Assembly (NCBI RefSeq): GCF_003598715.1
Contig: NZ_QZFU01000017.1
Coordinates: forward strand, 1-64,000
DNA length: 64,000 bases
Direction: 5' to 3'
Source: Nocardia panacis
GTDB taxonomy: Bacteria; Actinomycetota; Actinomycetes; Mycobacteriales; Mycobacteriaceae
In this document: positions 46,223-56,951 of the stretch, piece after piece
Position numbering within the stretch: the stretch's first letter is position 1
Layout of the letters: the number at the start of each line of letters is the position of its first letter
The notes under the pieces: model-generated
Databases searched by the model: none
Seen by the model: the letters and a program-made list of their open reading frames with translations, nothing else
Told to the model about the DNA's origin: nothing
Position numbers and translations under genes: made by a program

Positions 46223-47380
46223 ATGTCCGCACCGATGCTGTTCGCGCTGCTGTTGGTGTTCGCCGCGGGCTGCGGCCTGGGCTGGCTCGGGCGCGCAGCC
46301 CACGTCGAGCGCGGCGCGGCCGCGGCGGCCACCCGCCTGGCAGGCGCCGAGGCGCGACTCACGGCGGCGGCCGATCAGGAATATCTGCTGCGACAATCGC
46401 TCAGCGCGGCCAGCGAGGATTCGGCGCGCAGACATTCGCAGGCCATCGGCGCGATGGTGGAACCGCTGCGCACGGCGCTGGGCGAACTGCACCGCCATAT
46501 CGAGCAGGTCGAGCATCACCGCATCAATGCCTACGCGGGCCTGCGCGAGCAGGTGGCGGGTATGCATCGCACCTCGCAGCATCTGGCGGGGCAGACGGGT
46601 CAACTGGTGGCCGCGCTGCGCGCGCCGCAGGTGCGCGGCCGCTGGGGCGAGATCCAGTTGGAGCGGGTGGTCGAACTGGCGGGCATGTCGCGGCACTGCG
46701 ATTTCGACACCCAGGTCACCCGTGGCGACCACACGGCGCGGGTGCGACCCGATCTGGTGGTCCGGTTGGCAGGGGGTCGCCATATCGTGGTCGACGCCAA
46801 GGTCCCGTTCGAGGCGTATCTCGACGCGTCGACCACCGACGATCCCGACGCCCGCGCCGCGCACCTGACCCGCCACGCCAAACATCTGCGCTCCCATATC
46901 GATCAGCTGGCCGACAAGGCGTACTGGGCCGCCTTCGATCCGGCCCCAGAATTCGTGGTCCTGTTCGTCCCCGGCGACCCGTTCCTGGATGCCGCGCTGA
47001 CCACCGACGCCGACCTGCTCGAGCACGCGTTCGGCCGCAATGTCGTGCTGGCCACCCCCACCACCCTAATAGCGCTGTTGCGCACCATCGCCTTCGGTTG
47101 GCGCCAGGAGGCGCTCTCGCACGATATGGCGACCATTCAGCGGCTCGGCCGCGACCTCTATGCCCGACTCGGCACCACCGGCAAACATCTGGACCGGCTC
47201 GGCGCCCAACTGGGCAAAGCCGTCGACGCCTTCAACGACACCGTGGCCTCGGTGGAGTCCAGGGTCATGGTGACCGCGCGCAAACTGCGGGAAATGGAGG
47301 TCACCGGACCCGAGGTCCCGGTGGTGCACCGGGTCGATGTGCGGCCGCGAGCGGTGCGCAGGGTCGACGTCGAGGAATAG
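46223..47380 (+). CDS. rmuC: RmuC-family DNA recombination protein
   Basis: A 385-residue RmuC. An N-terminal membrane-like helix (MLFALLLVFAAGCGLGWLG) is followed by a coiled coil (30-110) and the PD-(D/E)XK-like RmuC domain: QVRGRWGEIQLERVVELAGM, RPDLVVRLAGGRHIVVDAKVPFEAYLDA and FVVLFVPGDPFLDAAL. RmuC limits inversions at short inverted repeats and may act as a nuclease. The start ATG 46223 follows the repeat array. Frames upstream encode only repeat-derived peptide. Confidence 0.92.
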   Translation: MSAPMLFALLLVFAAGCGLGWLGRAAHVERGAAAAATRLAGAEARLTAAADQEYLLRQSLSAASEDSARRHSQAIGAMVEPLRTALGELHRHIEQVEHHRINAYAGLREQVAGMHRTSQHLAGQTGQLVAALRAPQVRGRWGEIQLERVVELAGMSRHCDFDTQVTRGDHTARVRPDLVVRLAGGRHIVVDAKVPFEAYLDASTTDDPDARAAHLTRHAKHLRSHIDQLADKAYWAAFDPAPEFVVLFVPGDPFLDAALTTDADLLEHAFGRNVVLATPTTLIALLRTIAFGWRQEALSHDMATIQRLGRDLYARLGTTGKHLDRLGAQLGKAVDAFNDTVASVESRVMVTARKLREMEVTGPEVPVVHRVDVRPRAVRRVDVEE

Positions 47381-47442
47381 CCCGCGAACCGACCACCGTG
47401 CCATGGCACCACGGCGCGGCGCGGCCGGTTAGTGTTCATGTC

Positions 47443-48306
47443 GTGGCTGCTTCCCAACGTGTGCGAACCAGGGTGCCCGCGCCGCAACGCTCGATCCTTC
47501 CGACGGTGCCCGGGGTTCCGGTCATCGCGGCGGTGCTGATCGCGGTCGCGTGCACGGTGGTGGGATTCGTGATCGATGCCCGCGGTGAGGGCGACGAGCT
47601 GACCAATTGGTTCGCGGGGGCCTATGTCACGGGTTGTGTGATCGCGGTGCTGGTGGTGCGCTACCGGGCGCTGTTCACCACCCTGGTGCTGCCGCCGCTG
47701 CTGCTGTTCCTGGCGGTGCCGCTGGCGTATCAGAAGCTCAGCGGCCACGCGTCGACCGGGATGAAGGATGTGCTGCTTAATCTGGCCATCCCGCTGGTCA
47801 ATCGGTTTCCGGTCATGGTTTTGGCCACCGCGCTCGCGGTCGCTGTCGGCATCCTGCGCGTGGTGCTGCATCGGCGGGCCGACGGGGCCGGGCAGCCCGC
47901 GCCGCGGCGGCGCGGCGAGCGCCCCGGCGGCGACCGGAGCACGCGCGGTCGCGGCACTCGACGCGCGCAACCCGCCGAATCAAGCCGTCGCACTCGCAGA
48001 CCGCAGCCCGAGATCGACGATCCCGATACCGTCCAGCACCTGCCCAGGGTGAATCCCCGCCGCCCACCGGCCGAGGCACCGCCGCGCGGTCGCGGCTATT
48101 CCCGCGAGACGCGCTCCCGCTCCGCCGCGCCCCGTCGCGAGTCGTTCGCTCCCCGCAGCGAGGAGCTACCGCGCACCGCGGCGCGCGGACGCGGCGCGGA
48201 GGTGCCGCCGCATCCGCGACCCAATGTCCGCTACCGCGACCGCGAGGGTCAGCCGGAGTTGCGCGAGGTCAACCGCCATCATCGCCGCGATCCCGACGAC
48301 TACTGA
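47443..48306 (+). CDS. DUF6542-like membrane protein with long disordered basic tail
   Basis: A 287-residue protein with four membrane segments in its first 140 residues (VIAAVLIAVACTVVGFVID, WFAGAYVTGCVIAVLVV, LFTTLVLPPLLLFLAVPLAY, VMVLATALAVAVGIL), then about 145 residues rich in Arg/Pro/Glu and clearly disordered (RRGERPGGDRSTRGRGTRR...HHRRDPDDY). It matches the DUF6542 type of actinobacterial protein found beside ispH. Start GTG 47443. A nucleic-acid- or phosphate-binding tail anchored at the membrane is possible. Function unknown. Confidence 0.8.
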   Translation: MAASQRVRTRVPAPQRSILPTVPGVPVIAAVLIAVACTVVGFVIDARGEGDELTNWFAGAYVTGCVIAVLVVRYRALFTTLVLPPLLLFLAVPLAYQKLSGHASTGMKDVLLNLAIPLVNRFPVMVLATALAVAVGILRVVLHRRADGAGQPAPRRRGERPGGDRSTRGRGTRRAQPAESSRRTRRPQPEIDDPDTVQHLPRVNPRRPPAEAPPRGRGYSRETRSRSAAPRRESFAPRSEELPRTAARGRGAEVPPHPRPNVRYRDREGQPELREVNRHHRRDPDDY

Positions 48307-48327
48307 GCGAGCGGCCGCGCCGCGAAT

Positions 48328-49332
48328 TCACTGCCGGGCGGCCCGCAATTCCCTCGGCAGTGCGAAGACGAGCGTCTCGTTCGCCGTGGTCACCGACTGC
48401 ACCTCGCCGAATCCGTATTCGGCCAGCTTGTCGAGTACGCCGCGCACCAGAATCTCGGGCACCGATGCGCCCGAGGTGATGCCGACGGTCCGCACACCCT
48501 CCAGCCAAGCGGGTTCGACCTCGCGCGCGAAGTCGACCAGGTGCGCGGCCCGCGCCCCCGCGTTGAGCGCGACCTCGACCAGCCGCACCGAATTGGAGGA
48601 GTTGCGCGACCCGACGACGATGACCAGATCGCATTCGGGGGCCATGGCCTTCACCGCGACCTGACGGTTCTGGGTGGCGTAGCAGATATCGTCGCTGGGC
48701 GGATCCTGCAGTTTCGGGAATTTCTCGCGCAGCCGACGCACGGTCTCCATGGTCTCGTCGACGCTCAGGGTGGTTTGTGAGAGCCAGATGACCTTGGATT
48801 CGTCGCGCACGGTGACACCCGCCACCGCGTCGGGACCGTCCACCAACTGGACGTGGTCGGGGGCCTCGCCCGCGGTGCCCTCGACCTCCTCGTGGCCTTC
48901 GTGGCCGATGAGCAGGATGTCGTAATCGTCGCGGGCGAAGCGCTTGGCCTCCTGGTGCACCTTGGTGACCAGCGGGCAGGTGGCGTCGATGGTGTGCAGG
49001 CCGCGCGCGGCCGCCGACTCGTGCACGGTGGGGGCCACGCCGTGCGCCGAGAACACCACGACCGCGCCGTGCGGGACCTCGTCGGTCTCGTTGACGAAGA
49101 TCACCCCGCGCTCGCGTAGGGTTTCCACCACGTGCCGGTTGTGCACGATCTCCTTGCGCACGTAGATCGGCGCGCCGTGCTTCTCCAGCGCCTTCTCCAC
49201 GGTTTCGACGGCGCGATCGACGCCGGCGCAGTAGCCGCGTGGTTCGGCGAGCAGCACTCGCTTACCGCCGCCCGAGGCTTCGGATCCGGTCGAGCGAGCG
49301 ATTCCGAGATTCAGGGGAATGGCCGAGGACAT
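48328..49332 (-). CDS. ispH: 4-hydroxy-3-methylbut-2-enyl diphosphate reductase
   Basis: A 334-residue Fe-S enzyme, the last step of the MEP isoprenoid pathway, making IPP and DMAPP from HMBPP. Three cluster cysteines are present: C35 (GYCAGV), C119 (DATCPLV) and C217 ([10 protein letters not shown]). The catalytic TxE region and the SSNS motif are intact. It is the LytB2-type gene that neighbours xseA in mycobacteria. Divergent from the lipid-droplet-type gene. Confidence 0.96.
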   Translation of the reverse strand: MSSAIPLNLGIARSTGSEASGGGKRVLLAEPRGYCAGVDRAVETVEKALEKHGAPIYVRKEIVHNRHVVETLRERGVIFVNETDEVPHGAVVVFSAHGVAPTVHESAAARGLHTIDATCPLVTKVHQEAKRFARDDYDILLIGHEGHEEVEGTAGEAPDHVQLVDGPDAVAGVTVRDESKVIWLSQTTLSVDETMETVRRLREKFPKLQDPPSDDICYATQNRQVAVKAMAPECDLVIVVGSRNSSNSVRLVEVALNAGARAAHLVDFAREVEPAWLEGVRTVGITSGASVPEILVRGVLDKLAEYGFGEVQSVTTANETLVFALPRELRAARQ

Positions 49333-49454
49333 AACCCATATGCTACGTCGCCGTCGGCGGGCGCTTCGCGCGGATGTGCGCGCGAGAATCTTCCGACGCG
49401 CGCGGGCCGCACCCGTGGGGCAGTCTTTGCATAGCAGACCATTTCGGGCAGGCT

Positions 49455-50042
49455 ATGACCATGTTCCGACCTCCGTTCCTGGCACGGGTCGCGGCGGGCG
49501 CCGCCGTGTACGCCCTGGAAGAAACCCGCCGGTTACCAACGGCCGCAATGAATTTCCCGGTCACGGCGATCAGTCAACTGCTGCAGACCTCCATGCACGT
49601 ACAGCAGTTCGTGACGAGTCTGGCGCTCAAGGGCGATGCCGTCTTCGAGCGGCTGGGCGGCGCGCCCGCCGAGCAGCCGGAATGGGCCACCTTCGACGAG
49701 GACCTGCCCGAGGAGGATCCGACCCCGGCGGCCCGGATCAGCCGGTTCGACCGCTATACCGTCGCCGAGCCGCCCGCCGCCAATGGCAACGGCCACGGCG
49801 CGCCCACCGACACCGCGGCGCCTATCGAGGAAACCCCAAGCGCCGCAGCGGAAGTCGTCGAACCCGAGGTCGCGACCAGGTACGACTACCCGAAGATGAC
49901 CCTGGCCCAGCTGCGCGCCCGCCTGCGCATGCTGACCGTCGAGGAACTCGACGCCCTGCTCGACTACGAGCAGCGGACCAGCGCCCGCGCGCCGTTCATC
50001 ACCATGCTCACCAACCGGATCGCCACCGTGCGGGCGCAGTGA
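49455..50042 (+). CDS. Lipid-droplet-associated-type protein (Rv1109c-like)
   Basis: A 195-residue protein. The N-terminus ([26 protein letters not shown]) is amphipathic and weakly hydrophobic, followed by a helical segment ([24 protein letters not shown]), an acidic Pro/Ala linker (70-150), and a C-terminal helix pair, [29 protein letters not shown], a pattern seen in granule- or lipid-droplet-associated proteins. It occupies the Rv1109c position beside xseA. Start ATG 49455 or 49461. Its stop overlaps the xseA GTG by 4 bases. Confidence 0.8.
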   Translation: MTMFRPPFLARVAAGAAVYALEETRRLPTAAMNFPVTAISQLLQTSMHVQQFVTSLALKGDAVFERLGGAPAEQPEWATFDEDLPEEDPTPAARISRFDRYTVAEPPAANGNGHGAPTDTAAPIEETPSAAAEVVEPEVATRYDYPKMTLAQLRARLRMLTVEELDALLDYEQRTSARAPFITMLTNRIATVRAQ

Positions 50043-51304
50043 GCGGCGCGGAGCCCGATCGCGCCAACTCCCCCGAGCAGCCGTGGCCGGTGCGTTCGGT
50101 GGCCATCAAGGTCATGCAGTGGATCGATCGGCTCGGCAGTATCTGGGTCGAGGGTCAGATCACCCAGATCAATATTCGTCCCGGCACCCGCACCGCCTTC
50201 CTGGTGCTGCGCGATCCCTCGGCGGATATGTCGCTGTCGGTGACCTGCGATCCGGAGCTGCTGCGCCGGGCGACGGTGCCGCTGCAAGAGGGCAGCCGGG
50301 TCGTCGTGTACGGCAAGCTCACCTATTTCACCGGTCGGGGCACGCTATCGCTGCGGGTCACCGAGATCCGCCCGGTCGGCGTCGGCGAGCTGCTGGTTCG
50401 CATCGAACGTTTGAAGGCGCTGCTGGGCGCGGAGGGTCTGTTCGATCCTCGGCTGAAGCGGCCAATTCCCTTTCTGCCCAAGACCGTCGGGTTGATCACC
50501 GGACGCGCGTCGGCGGCCGAGCGCGATGTGTTGACCGTGGCGAAGACCCGTTGGCCCGCGGTCCATTTCGAGATCCGGAATGTGGCCGTGCAGGGCGCGT
50601 CCGCCGTACCGCAAATCCTCTCGGCGCTGGCCGAGCTGAACCGCGACCCGACCGTCGAGGTCATCGTGCTGGCGCGCGGCGGCGGCAGCGTCGAGGATCT
50701 GCTGCCATTCTCCGATGAGGCGCTGTGCCGCGCCATCGTCGCGGCCACCACCCCCATTGTCAGCGCCATCGGCCACGAACCCGATGCCCCGCTGTGCGAT
50801 CTGGTCGCCGACGTGCGCGCGGCCACCCCCACCGACGCCGCCAAGCGCATCGTCCCGGATGCCGCCGCCGAAGCCGCCGCCGTGCGCGAACTGCGCGCCC
50901 GCGCCGCCGCGGCGTTGCGCGGCTGGGTGGATCGGGAGGCGCGCACCCTGACCCAACTGCGTTCACGTCCGGTGCTGGCGCACCCGCTGCGCGAGATCGA
51001 CCGGCGCGCCGAGGAGGTCGAGCGGTTGCGCACCGCGGCGCGACGCAGTGCGCAACATCTCATTCGCACCGAGTCCACCGCCGCCCAGCACCTGCGCGAG
51101 AAGTTGACCGCCGTCGGTCCGGCCGCGACCATGGCGCGCGGTTACGCTGTCGTCCAGCTTGTGATGGGGAAAGAGCGGCACGTCGTGCGCTCGATCGAAG
51201 AGGCCCCCGCAGGCAGTCAGCTCCGTATTCGAGTGGCCGACGGTGCGATCACCGCAGCCGCCCTGGGTGCGAAAGCCCTTGGACCGCAGACAGAAAGGAA
51301 TTGA
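50039..51304 (+). CDS. xseA: Exodeoxyribonuclease VII large subunit
   Basis: A 421-residue nuclease subunit: OB-fold at the N-terminus ([24 protein letters not shown]), catalytic core [15 protein letters not shown] and [24 protein letters not shown] plus [26 protein letters not shown], then a helical arm for small-subunit binding. GTG 50039 overlaps the upstream stop (GTGA). xseB follows 1 base after the stop. Degrades single-stranded DNA in repair. Confidence 0.95.
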   Translation: MSGAEPDRANSPEQPWPVRSVAIKVMQWIDRLGSIWVEGQITQINIRPGTRTAFLVLRDPSADMSLSVTCDPELLRRATVPLQEGSRVVVYGKLTYFTGRGTLSLRVTEIRPVGVGELLVRIERLKALLGAEGLFDPRLKRPIPFLPKTVGLITGRASAAERDVLTVAKTRWPAVHFEIRNVAVQGASAVPQILSALAELNRDPTVEVIVLARGGGSVEDLLPFSDEALCRAIVAATTPIVSAIGHEPDAPLCDLVADVRAATPTDAAKRIVPDAAAEAAAVRELRARAAAALRGWVDREARTLTQLRSRPVLAHPLREIDRRAEEVERLRTAARRSAQHLIRTESTAAQHLREKLTAVGPAATMARGYAVVQLVMGKERHVVRSIEEAPAGSQLRIRVADGAITAAALGAKALGPQTERN

Positions 51305-51305
51305 C

Positions 51306-51560
51306 GTGGCCGAACCCGGCACCCCAGCCGAGGACGAACTGGCCGAGATCGCCGCCTTCGGCTACGAACGCGCGCGCGACGAACTGGTCAATGTCGTGAA
51401 GATGCTGGAGCAGGGCGGCCTGGACCTGGACGATTCGCTGACGCTGTGGGAGCGGGGCGAGGCGCTGGCCAACCGCTGCGAGGAGCATCTGGCCGGTGCG
51501 CGTAGACGCGTGGAGGATGCCATCTCGCGTGGACACGGCAGCGCCGAGCCGTCGGAGTAA
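51306..51560 (+). CDS. xseB: Exodeoxyribonuclease VII small subunit
   Basis: An 84-residue helical protein with the family pattern [43 protein letters not shown]. It forms the oligomer on the XseA arm. GTG at 51306 is preceded by AAAGGA at 6 bases. It is the last gene of the lipid-droplet-type/xseA/xseB operon and converges with the DUF4245 gene. Confidence 0.95.
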   Translation: MAEPGTPAEDELAEIAAFGYERARDELVNVVKMLEQGGLDLDDSLTLWERGEALANRCEEHLAGARRRVEDAISRGHGSAEPSE

Positions 51561-51575
51561 ACCCCTACCGGGCGA

Positions 51576-52139
51576 TCAGGGCCGCACCGGTTGGGCCGAG
51601 GTCACGGCCTGCGCCAAAGTGCGGAAGTCGGCGTCGCTGCCCGCGCCCTTGATCAACACCCTGGCCTGCCCGAAATCGGCGATCCACGCCGTCTCCTCAC
51701 CCTTTTCCGCGTAGACGACCCACTTCTGCTCGCCGATCTGCTGACTCCCGCCCCCGTAGCGGCCGTCGAGCAGGTGCCGGGCCAGCGCCGGTTCGGCGCC
51801 GCTTGTCTGGGTCACCTGCATGTAGTTGCCCTGCGGGGTGATGTAGCCGACCGTGGTGAGCGGGCCGCCGCCCGGACCGGTGATGGTGTCGCGCCTGCCG
51901 GAATTGGGCTGCCAGTCCTGCGGTACGGCCGGATTGCGGATCGGGAAGTGCAGGGTGCGCGCGTCCTCGCGCAGCGCGGCGGTGACGTCGAAGTGCGGGA
52001 TCCTGCCCTGGGTGGGGCCATTGGCGGCGAAGCTGCACTGGCTGGCCAGCCCGGCGAAGACCACCGCGAGCAGCACCAACGGGATCAGCGACCAGAACAG
52101 GTCCTTGTAGTCGTTGAGGATGCGCGGCTTCTGTGACAC
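51576..52139 (-). CDS. DUF4245 membrane-anchored protein
   Basis: A 187-residue protein with one N-terminal membrane helix (DLFWSLIPLVLLAVVFAGLASQC) and an extracytoplasmic domain typical of DUF4245 (REDARTLHFPIRNPAVPQDWQPNSG, then YITPQGNYMQVTQTSG and KWVVYAEKGEETAWIAD). It is the Rv1100 counterpart, beside glpX. Function unknown; envelope localisation is likely. Start ATG 52139. Confidence 0.9.
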   Translation of the reverse strand: MSQKPRILNDYKDLFWSLIPLVLLAVVFAGLASQCSFAANGPTQGRIPHFDVTAALREDARTLHFPIRNPAVPQDWQPNSGRRDTITGPGGGPLTTVGYITPQGNYMQVTQTSGAEPALARHLLDGRYGGGSQQIGEQKWVVYAEKGEETAWIADFGQARVLIKGAGSDADFRTLAQAVTSAQPVRP

Positions 52140-52272
52140 GCCCCCAAGTATCCACCGGGTGCTGCCCGCCCCGGCTCAGGGGTGCTACCCATCACCCGTC
52201 CGGAGTGCGGGGAATCATACGGCTGAATGAGACAATCGTGCCGGTACATCGACGCACAGGAGGCACCCCGCA

Positions 52273-53316
52273 ATGACGGCAACTTCCCCGACACCCAGCC
52301 GCCGCGAGGCGCCGGACCGCAACCTCGCCCTCGAACTCGTCCGGGTCACCGAGGCGGGCGCCATGGCCGCCGGGCGCTGGGTCGGCCGCGGCGACAAGGA
52401 GGGCGGCGACGGCGCGGCCGTCGACGCCATGCGCCAGCTCGTCAGCTCGGTCTCCATGCGCGGCATCGTGGTGATCGGCGAGGGCGAGAAGGACGAGGCC
52501 CCGATGCTCTACAACGGGGAGCTGGTGGGTGACGGCACCGGTCCCGAGGTGGATTTCGCGGTCGACCCGATCGACGGCACCACCCTGATGTCGAAGGGTT
52601 CGCCCGGCGCGATCGCGGTCTTGGCGGTAGCCGAGCGCGGCGCGATGTTCGACCCGTCGGCCGTCTTCTATATGGAGAAGATCGCCGTGGGTCCCGACGC
52701 CGCCGAGGTGATCGACCTGTCGGTCCCGATCGGGGAGAACATTCGCCGGGTGGCCAAGGTCAAGAACTCCTCGGTGTCCGATCTCACCGTCTGCATTCTC
52801 GACCGTCCCCGCCACGCCGAGCTGATCCAGCAGGTGCGCGACGCGGGCGCCCGTATCCGGCTCATTTCCGATGGCGATGTGGCGGGCGCGATCGCGGCCG
52901 CCCGCCCCGATTCCGGCACCGACCTGCTGGTCGGTATCGGCGGCACCCCGGAGGGCATTATCGCGGCCGCCGCGATGCGCTGTATGGGTGGCGCGCTGCA
53001 GGCCCGACTGGCTCCGAAGGACGATGCCGAGCGGCAGAAGGCCATCGACGCGGGCCACGATCTGGATCGCATCCTCACCACCGAGGATCTGGTGGCGGGC
53101 GACAATGTCTTCTTCTGCGCCACTGGTGTCACCGACGGCGACCTGCTGCGCGGCGTGCGCTACTACGGTGGCGGCGCGTCCACCCAGTCCATCGTCATGC
53201 GTTCCAAATCCGGCACCGTGCGCATGATCGACGCCTACCATCGCCTGACCAAGCTGCGCGAATACTCCTCGGTGGATTTCCACGGCGATGAGCACGCGGT
53301 GCCTCCGATGCCATGA
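52273..53316 (+). CDS. glpX: Class II fructose-1,6-bisphosphatase
   Basis: A 347-residue GlpX phosphatase, the key gluconeogenic step in mycolic-acid actinobacteria. Motifs: [15 protein letters not shown], the metal site [11 protein letters not shown] and substrate site [18 protein letters not shown]. The ATG has an AGGAGG ribosome binding site about 10 bases upstream. Divergent from the DUF4245 gene and upstream of fumC, the Rv1098c-Rv1100 order. A strong terminator follows. Confidence 0.96.
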   Translation: MTATSPTPSRREAPDRNLALELVRVTEAGAMAAGRWVGRGDKEGGDGAAVDAMRQLVSSVSMRGIVVIGEGEKDEAPMLYNGELVGDGTGPEVDFAVDPIDGTTLMSKGSPGAIAVLAVAERGAMFDPSAVFYMEKIAVGPDAAEVIDLSVPIGENIRRVAKVKNSSVSDLTVCILDRPRHAELIQQVRDAGARIRLISDGDVAGAIAAARPDSGTDLLVGIGGTPEGIIAAAAMRCMGGALQARLAPKDDAERQKAIDAGHDLDRILTTEDLVAGDNVFFCATGVTDGDLLRGVRYYGGGASTQSIVMRSKSGTVRMIDAYHRLTKLREYSSVDFHGDEHAVPPMP

Positions 53317-53353
53317 TGCCAAGCGGCGCTTGATCTTTCGCGCCAATCGACAT

Positions 53354-53396
53354 CGCTCCGGGCCGGGGTGCGCATGCCGCGCCCCGGCCCGGAGCG
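53354..53396 (+). terminator. Strong hairpin terminator after glpX
   Basis: CGCTCCGGGCCGGGG (53354-53368) and CCCCGGCCCGGAGCG (53382-53396) form a perfect 15-bp stem with a 13-base loop, 37 bases after the glpX stop. No U-tract, as often in high-GC actinobacteria. It separates glpX and fumC transcripts. Confidence 0.75.
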
Positions 53397-53460
53397 CGCT
53401 GTGGGCATTACCTCAGAGGTGTCTGCCCCGCACTGATTCCCGCGGGCATAGGGTCGAATT

Positions 53461-54861
<1,401 letters not shown>

Positions 54862-54875
54862 GACTCCGAAATACC

Positions 54876-54919
54876 GAACGCCACCTCTGAGGACCGGATG
54901 GTTGTCGTCGGTGGCGTTC
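54876..54919 (+). terminator. Hairpin terminator after fumC
   Basis: GAACGCCACC (54876-54885) pairs with GGTGGCGTTC (54910-54919), a perfect 10-bp stem with a 24-base loop, followed by TCTTCTC. It starts 15 bases after the fumC stop. Confidence 0.6.
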
Positions 54920-55003
54920 TCTTCTCGTGGAGTGTGCGGGGGTGGGGTCCCCGGCACCTGGATGCGCGGACCCCGTCCTCGGAATCCGCGCACTTCGCGA
55001 TGA

Positions 55004-55090
55004 TCAGATCAGAATGGCCAGACCGATCAAGACTGCTGCCACGACTATGGTCGCCACTACAGCGCCCGCGGCCAGTGCAAGAAGCAACAT
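55004..55090 (-). CDS. 28-residue hydrophobic membrane peptide
   Basis: A tiny gene starting ATG at 55090 (MLLLALAAGAVVATIV...) and ending TGA at 55004-55006. It encodes a single membrane helix with no charged residue. A strong AAAGGAAG ribosome binding site lies 5 bases upstream. It is isolated between the fumC terminator and desA2, in AT-richer DNA, on the desA2 strand and 175 bases after the desA2 stop. Size and shape recall type I toxin-like peptides and regulatory membrane microproteins, but no family is recognised. Confidence 0.6.
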   Translation of the reverse strand: MLLLALAAGAVVATIVVAAVLIGLAILI

Positions 55091-55265
55091 GGATTCTTCC
55101 TTTCATCAGGTTCCGCGTATGACGGATGTCCCGCAGAACACGGACATCTGCTAATCGCAGGTCGCGGGTGACCCGTTTCACGAAATGACGCGAAACCGAT
55201 AAGAGGTAAGAAATTATCACTACGATTACGAGAACCCGACGCCGCCAACGACATCGGGTTTTCGT

Positions 55266-56123
55266 TCAGCCGCGCAGATGCGCCAATTCGGCGCGCGCCT
55301 GCTCGCCCTGCGCACCGCAATCGGTGCGGGTAAAGAATTCCCACCGGCGCAGCAGCGGGCCGAATACCAACTCGTCCTCGCGCGACCGGTCGTAGATGCC
55401 CGCCTCGGCCAGCACCTCGTCACTGCTGCGGCCATCGGGCAGTGCCACGGTGGGAACCTTGAACCCGGCGATCCGGTCGGCGATGGCGCGCATCCCCTGA
55501 TCCGGGGCCTGTTCGAGTCCGACGGCGACGATATTGGCGAAGAACTCCGCCTGGAGTTCGTCATCGGCGGCGATCCGCTCGGACAGGGCGGTGACCATCG
55601 GGTTCTCCCCCAGCGCCGCGGTATTGCGGTGCCGGATCGCCGAGGCCGTCTCCTCCAGCGTCAACTCGACGAGCACGTCGAGCAGAGGCATGGCCGGACG
55701 ACGGAAGCCCTCGGTCATATGGGCCATCCGCAACCGCTCGAGTTCCACCGGGTCCACCGACCTGGTGACCATGAGGTAGTTGCGGATCATGATCTCGTGC
55801 CGGTTCTCCTCGGCCGTCCAGCGTCCGACCCAGCGCCACCACGCGCCGGTGCGCAGATGCTTGCCGATCTCGCGGTGATAGGAGGGCAGGTTGTCGGCGA
55901 TGAGCACGCTCACCGTCAGCGCCAGCTTGGCCGTGGCGCTCAGCTCGGACTGGGCGGGCTCCCAGTCGGTGCCGCCGAGGAACGCGAAATTGCGCCCGTC
56001 GTCCCAGGGCACGTACTCGTGCGGCTGCCAACCGTCGGCGATCCCGACATGCCTGCGCAGGTTCTGGTCCACCTCGTCCGCGAGCGCTTCGAGCAACTCA
56101 CGATCGGTCAAGAGATTTTGCAC
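55266..56123 (-). CDS. desA2: Acyl-[acyl-carrier-protein] desaturase, DesA2-like
   Basis: A 285-residue soluble di-iron desaturase of the stearoyl-ACP family (FA_desaturase_2). Metal-ligand motifs: EENRHEIMIRNYL (about 108) and LEETASAIRHRN (about 156). Shorter than plant desaturases, as DesA1/DesA2 of mycobacteria, and in the Rv1094 position next to phoH2. It likely introduces double bases of unsaturation in lipid or mycolic acid precursors; DesA2 is divergent and its activity less certain. The start GTG 56123 has a weak ribosome binding site. Confidence 0.9.
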   Translation of the reverse strand: MQNLLTDRELLEALADEVDQNLRRHVGIADGWQPHEYVPWDDGRNFAFLGGTDWEPAQSELSATAKLALTVSVLIADNLPSYHREIGKHLRTGAWWRWVGRWTAEENRHEIMIRNYLMVTRSVDPVELERLRMAHMTEGFRRPAMPLLDVLVELTLEETASAIRHRNTAALGENPMVTALSERIAADDELQAEFFANIVAVGLEQAPDQGMRAIADRIAGFKVPTVALPDGRSSDEVLAEAGIYDRSREDELVFGPLLRRWEFFTRTDCGAQGEQARAELAHLRG

Positions 56124-56224
56124 TCACACAACCTAGCTGCTGGGCCCGCCGCGCGGGCAATTGCGGATGGGAAGTGGGGCGGCGTCCGGAATCGGTTGTG
56201 TGCCAACCCCGGACGCCGATCCCG

Positions 56225-56764
56225 TCAGGAATTGGGGTGCAGCGCGGTCTGACCGTCGATCCAGGTGATCGAGCCGCCGGTGAAATCACTCTGCTTACCG
56301 CCGGAGACATCCTTCTCGTCGGTGGTCGGATAGCCGAATTTACCTGCGGGACCGCCGTTGTCCTCCCACGCCTTGCGGATCTCGCCCCAGACGATATGCG
56401 CGCCGGTGTCCTTGCTCCACACGATGGCCCCGCCCACGAAGTCCTGCCACTTGCCTTCGTTCGGCCCGGCCTCGGCGGCCTTGACGGGCAGACCGAGGGT
56501 GCCGTTCGGACCGCCTGCCGTCACGTACTTCTCGTAAATGGCGCCGGAGACGGCGATCTCGCCGCCCTGGGTGGCGATCTTGGTCTCCTCGACCGGGCCG
56601 GAGGTCCCCTCGGCAGGCCCGGCCGAGGAGGTGGCGATCGTGGAGGTCACCGACGCCGCGGAATTGTTGTCCTTGTTGTCGTTCTTGCTGCAACCGGAGA
56701 TCAGCAGCAGCGCCGCCGCGGCCAGCGCGGTGATGGTTCCAGCCGATCGAAGAGCGTGGTGCAT
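56225..56764 (-). CDS. LGFP-repeat lipoprotein
   Basis: A 179-residue lipoprotein (signal MHHALRSAGTITALAAAALLLISGC, lipobox cysteine C25). After a Ser/Thr/Asn linker with a lysine-asparagine patch come LGFP-type repeats of about 50 residues (GGPNGTLGLPVKAAEAGPNEGKWQDFVGGAIVWSKDTG and GGPAGKFGYPTTDE..SDFTGGSITW). LGFP repeats bind the mycolate cell wall. ATG 56764 is chosen as GAGAGG lies 6 bases upstream; ATG 56770 would leave no spacing. Confidence 0.88.
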   Translation of the reverse strand: MHHALRSAGTITALAAAALLLISGCSKNDNKDNNSAASVTSTIATSSAGPAEGTSGPVEETKIATQGGEIAVSGAIYEKYVTAGGPNGTLGLPVKAAEAGPNEGKWQDFVGGAIVWSKDTGAHIVWGEIRKAWEDNGGPAGKFGYPTTDEKDVSGGKQSDFTGGSITWIDGQTALHPNS

Positions 56765-56951
56765 TTCCATCCTCTCGAAAGTGGCTACCCGTGCCCCCGC
56801 CGCAGGTAGCCTAGCCGGCACTCGGCAACGACCCGGCGAATCGAACAATCGACTCGCCGGGTCGCCGCCAACTGGTATCTCGGCGGATCCTACCCGCTGT
56901 CATGTGAGAGGAAACACACCCTGACCGTTAGCCGGGCCGGGCGAATTCGGA

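Noticed and set aside
47881..48306. Separate downstream gene in the Arg/Pro-rich part of the DUF6542-like protein
   Set aside because: It is continuous in frame with the membrane domain and has no start signal; a disordered tail is the simpler reading.
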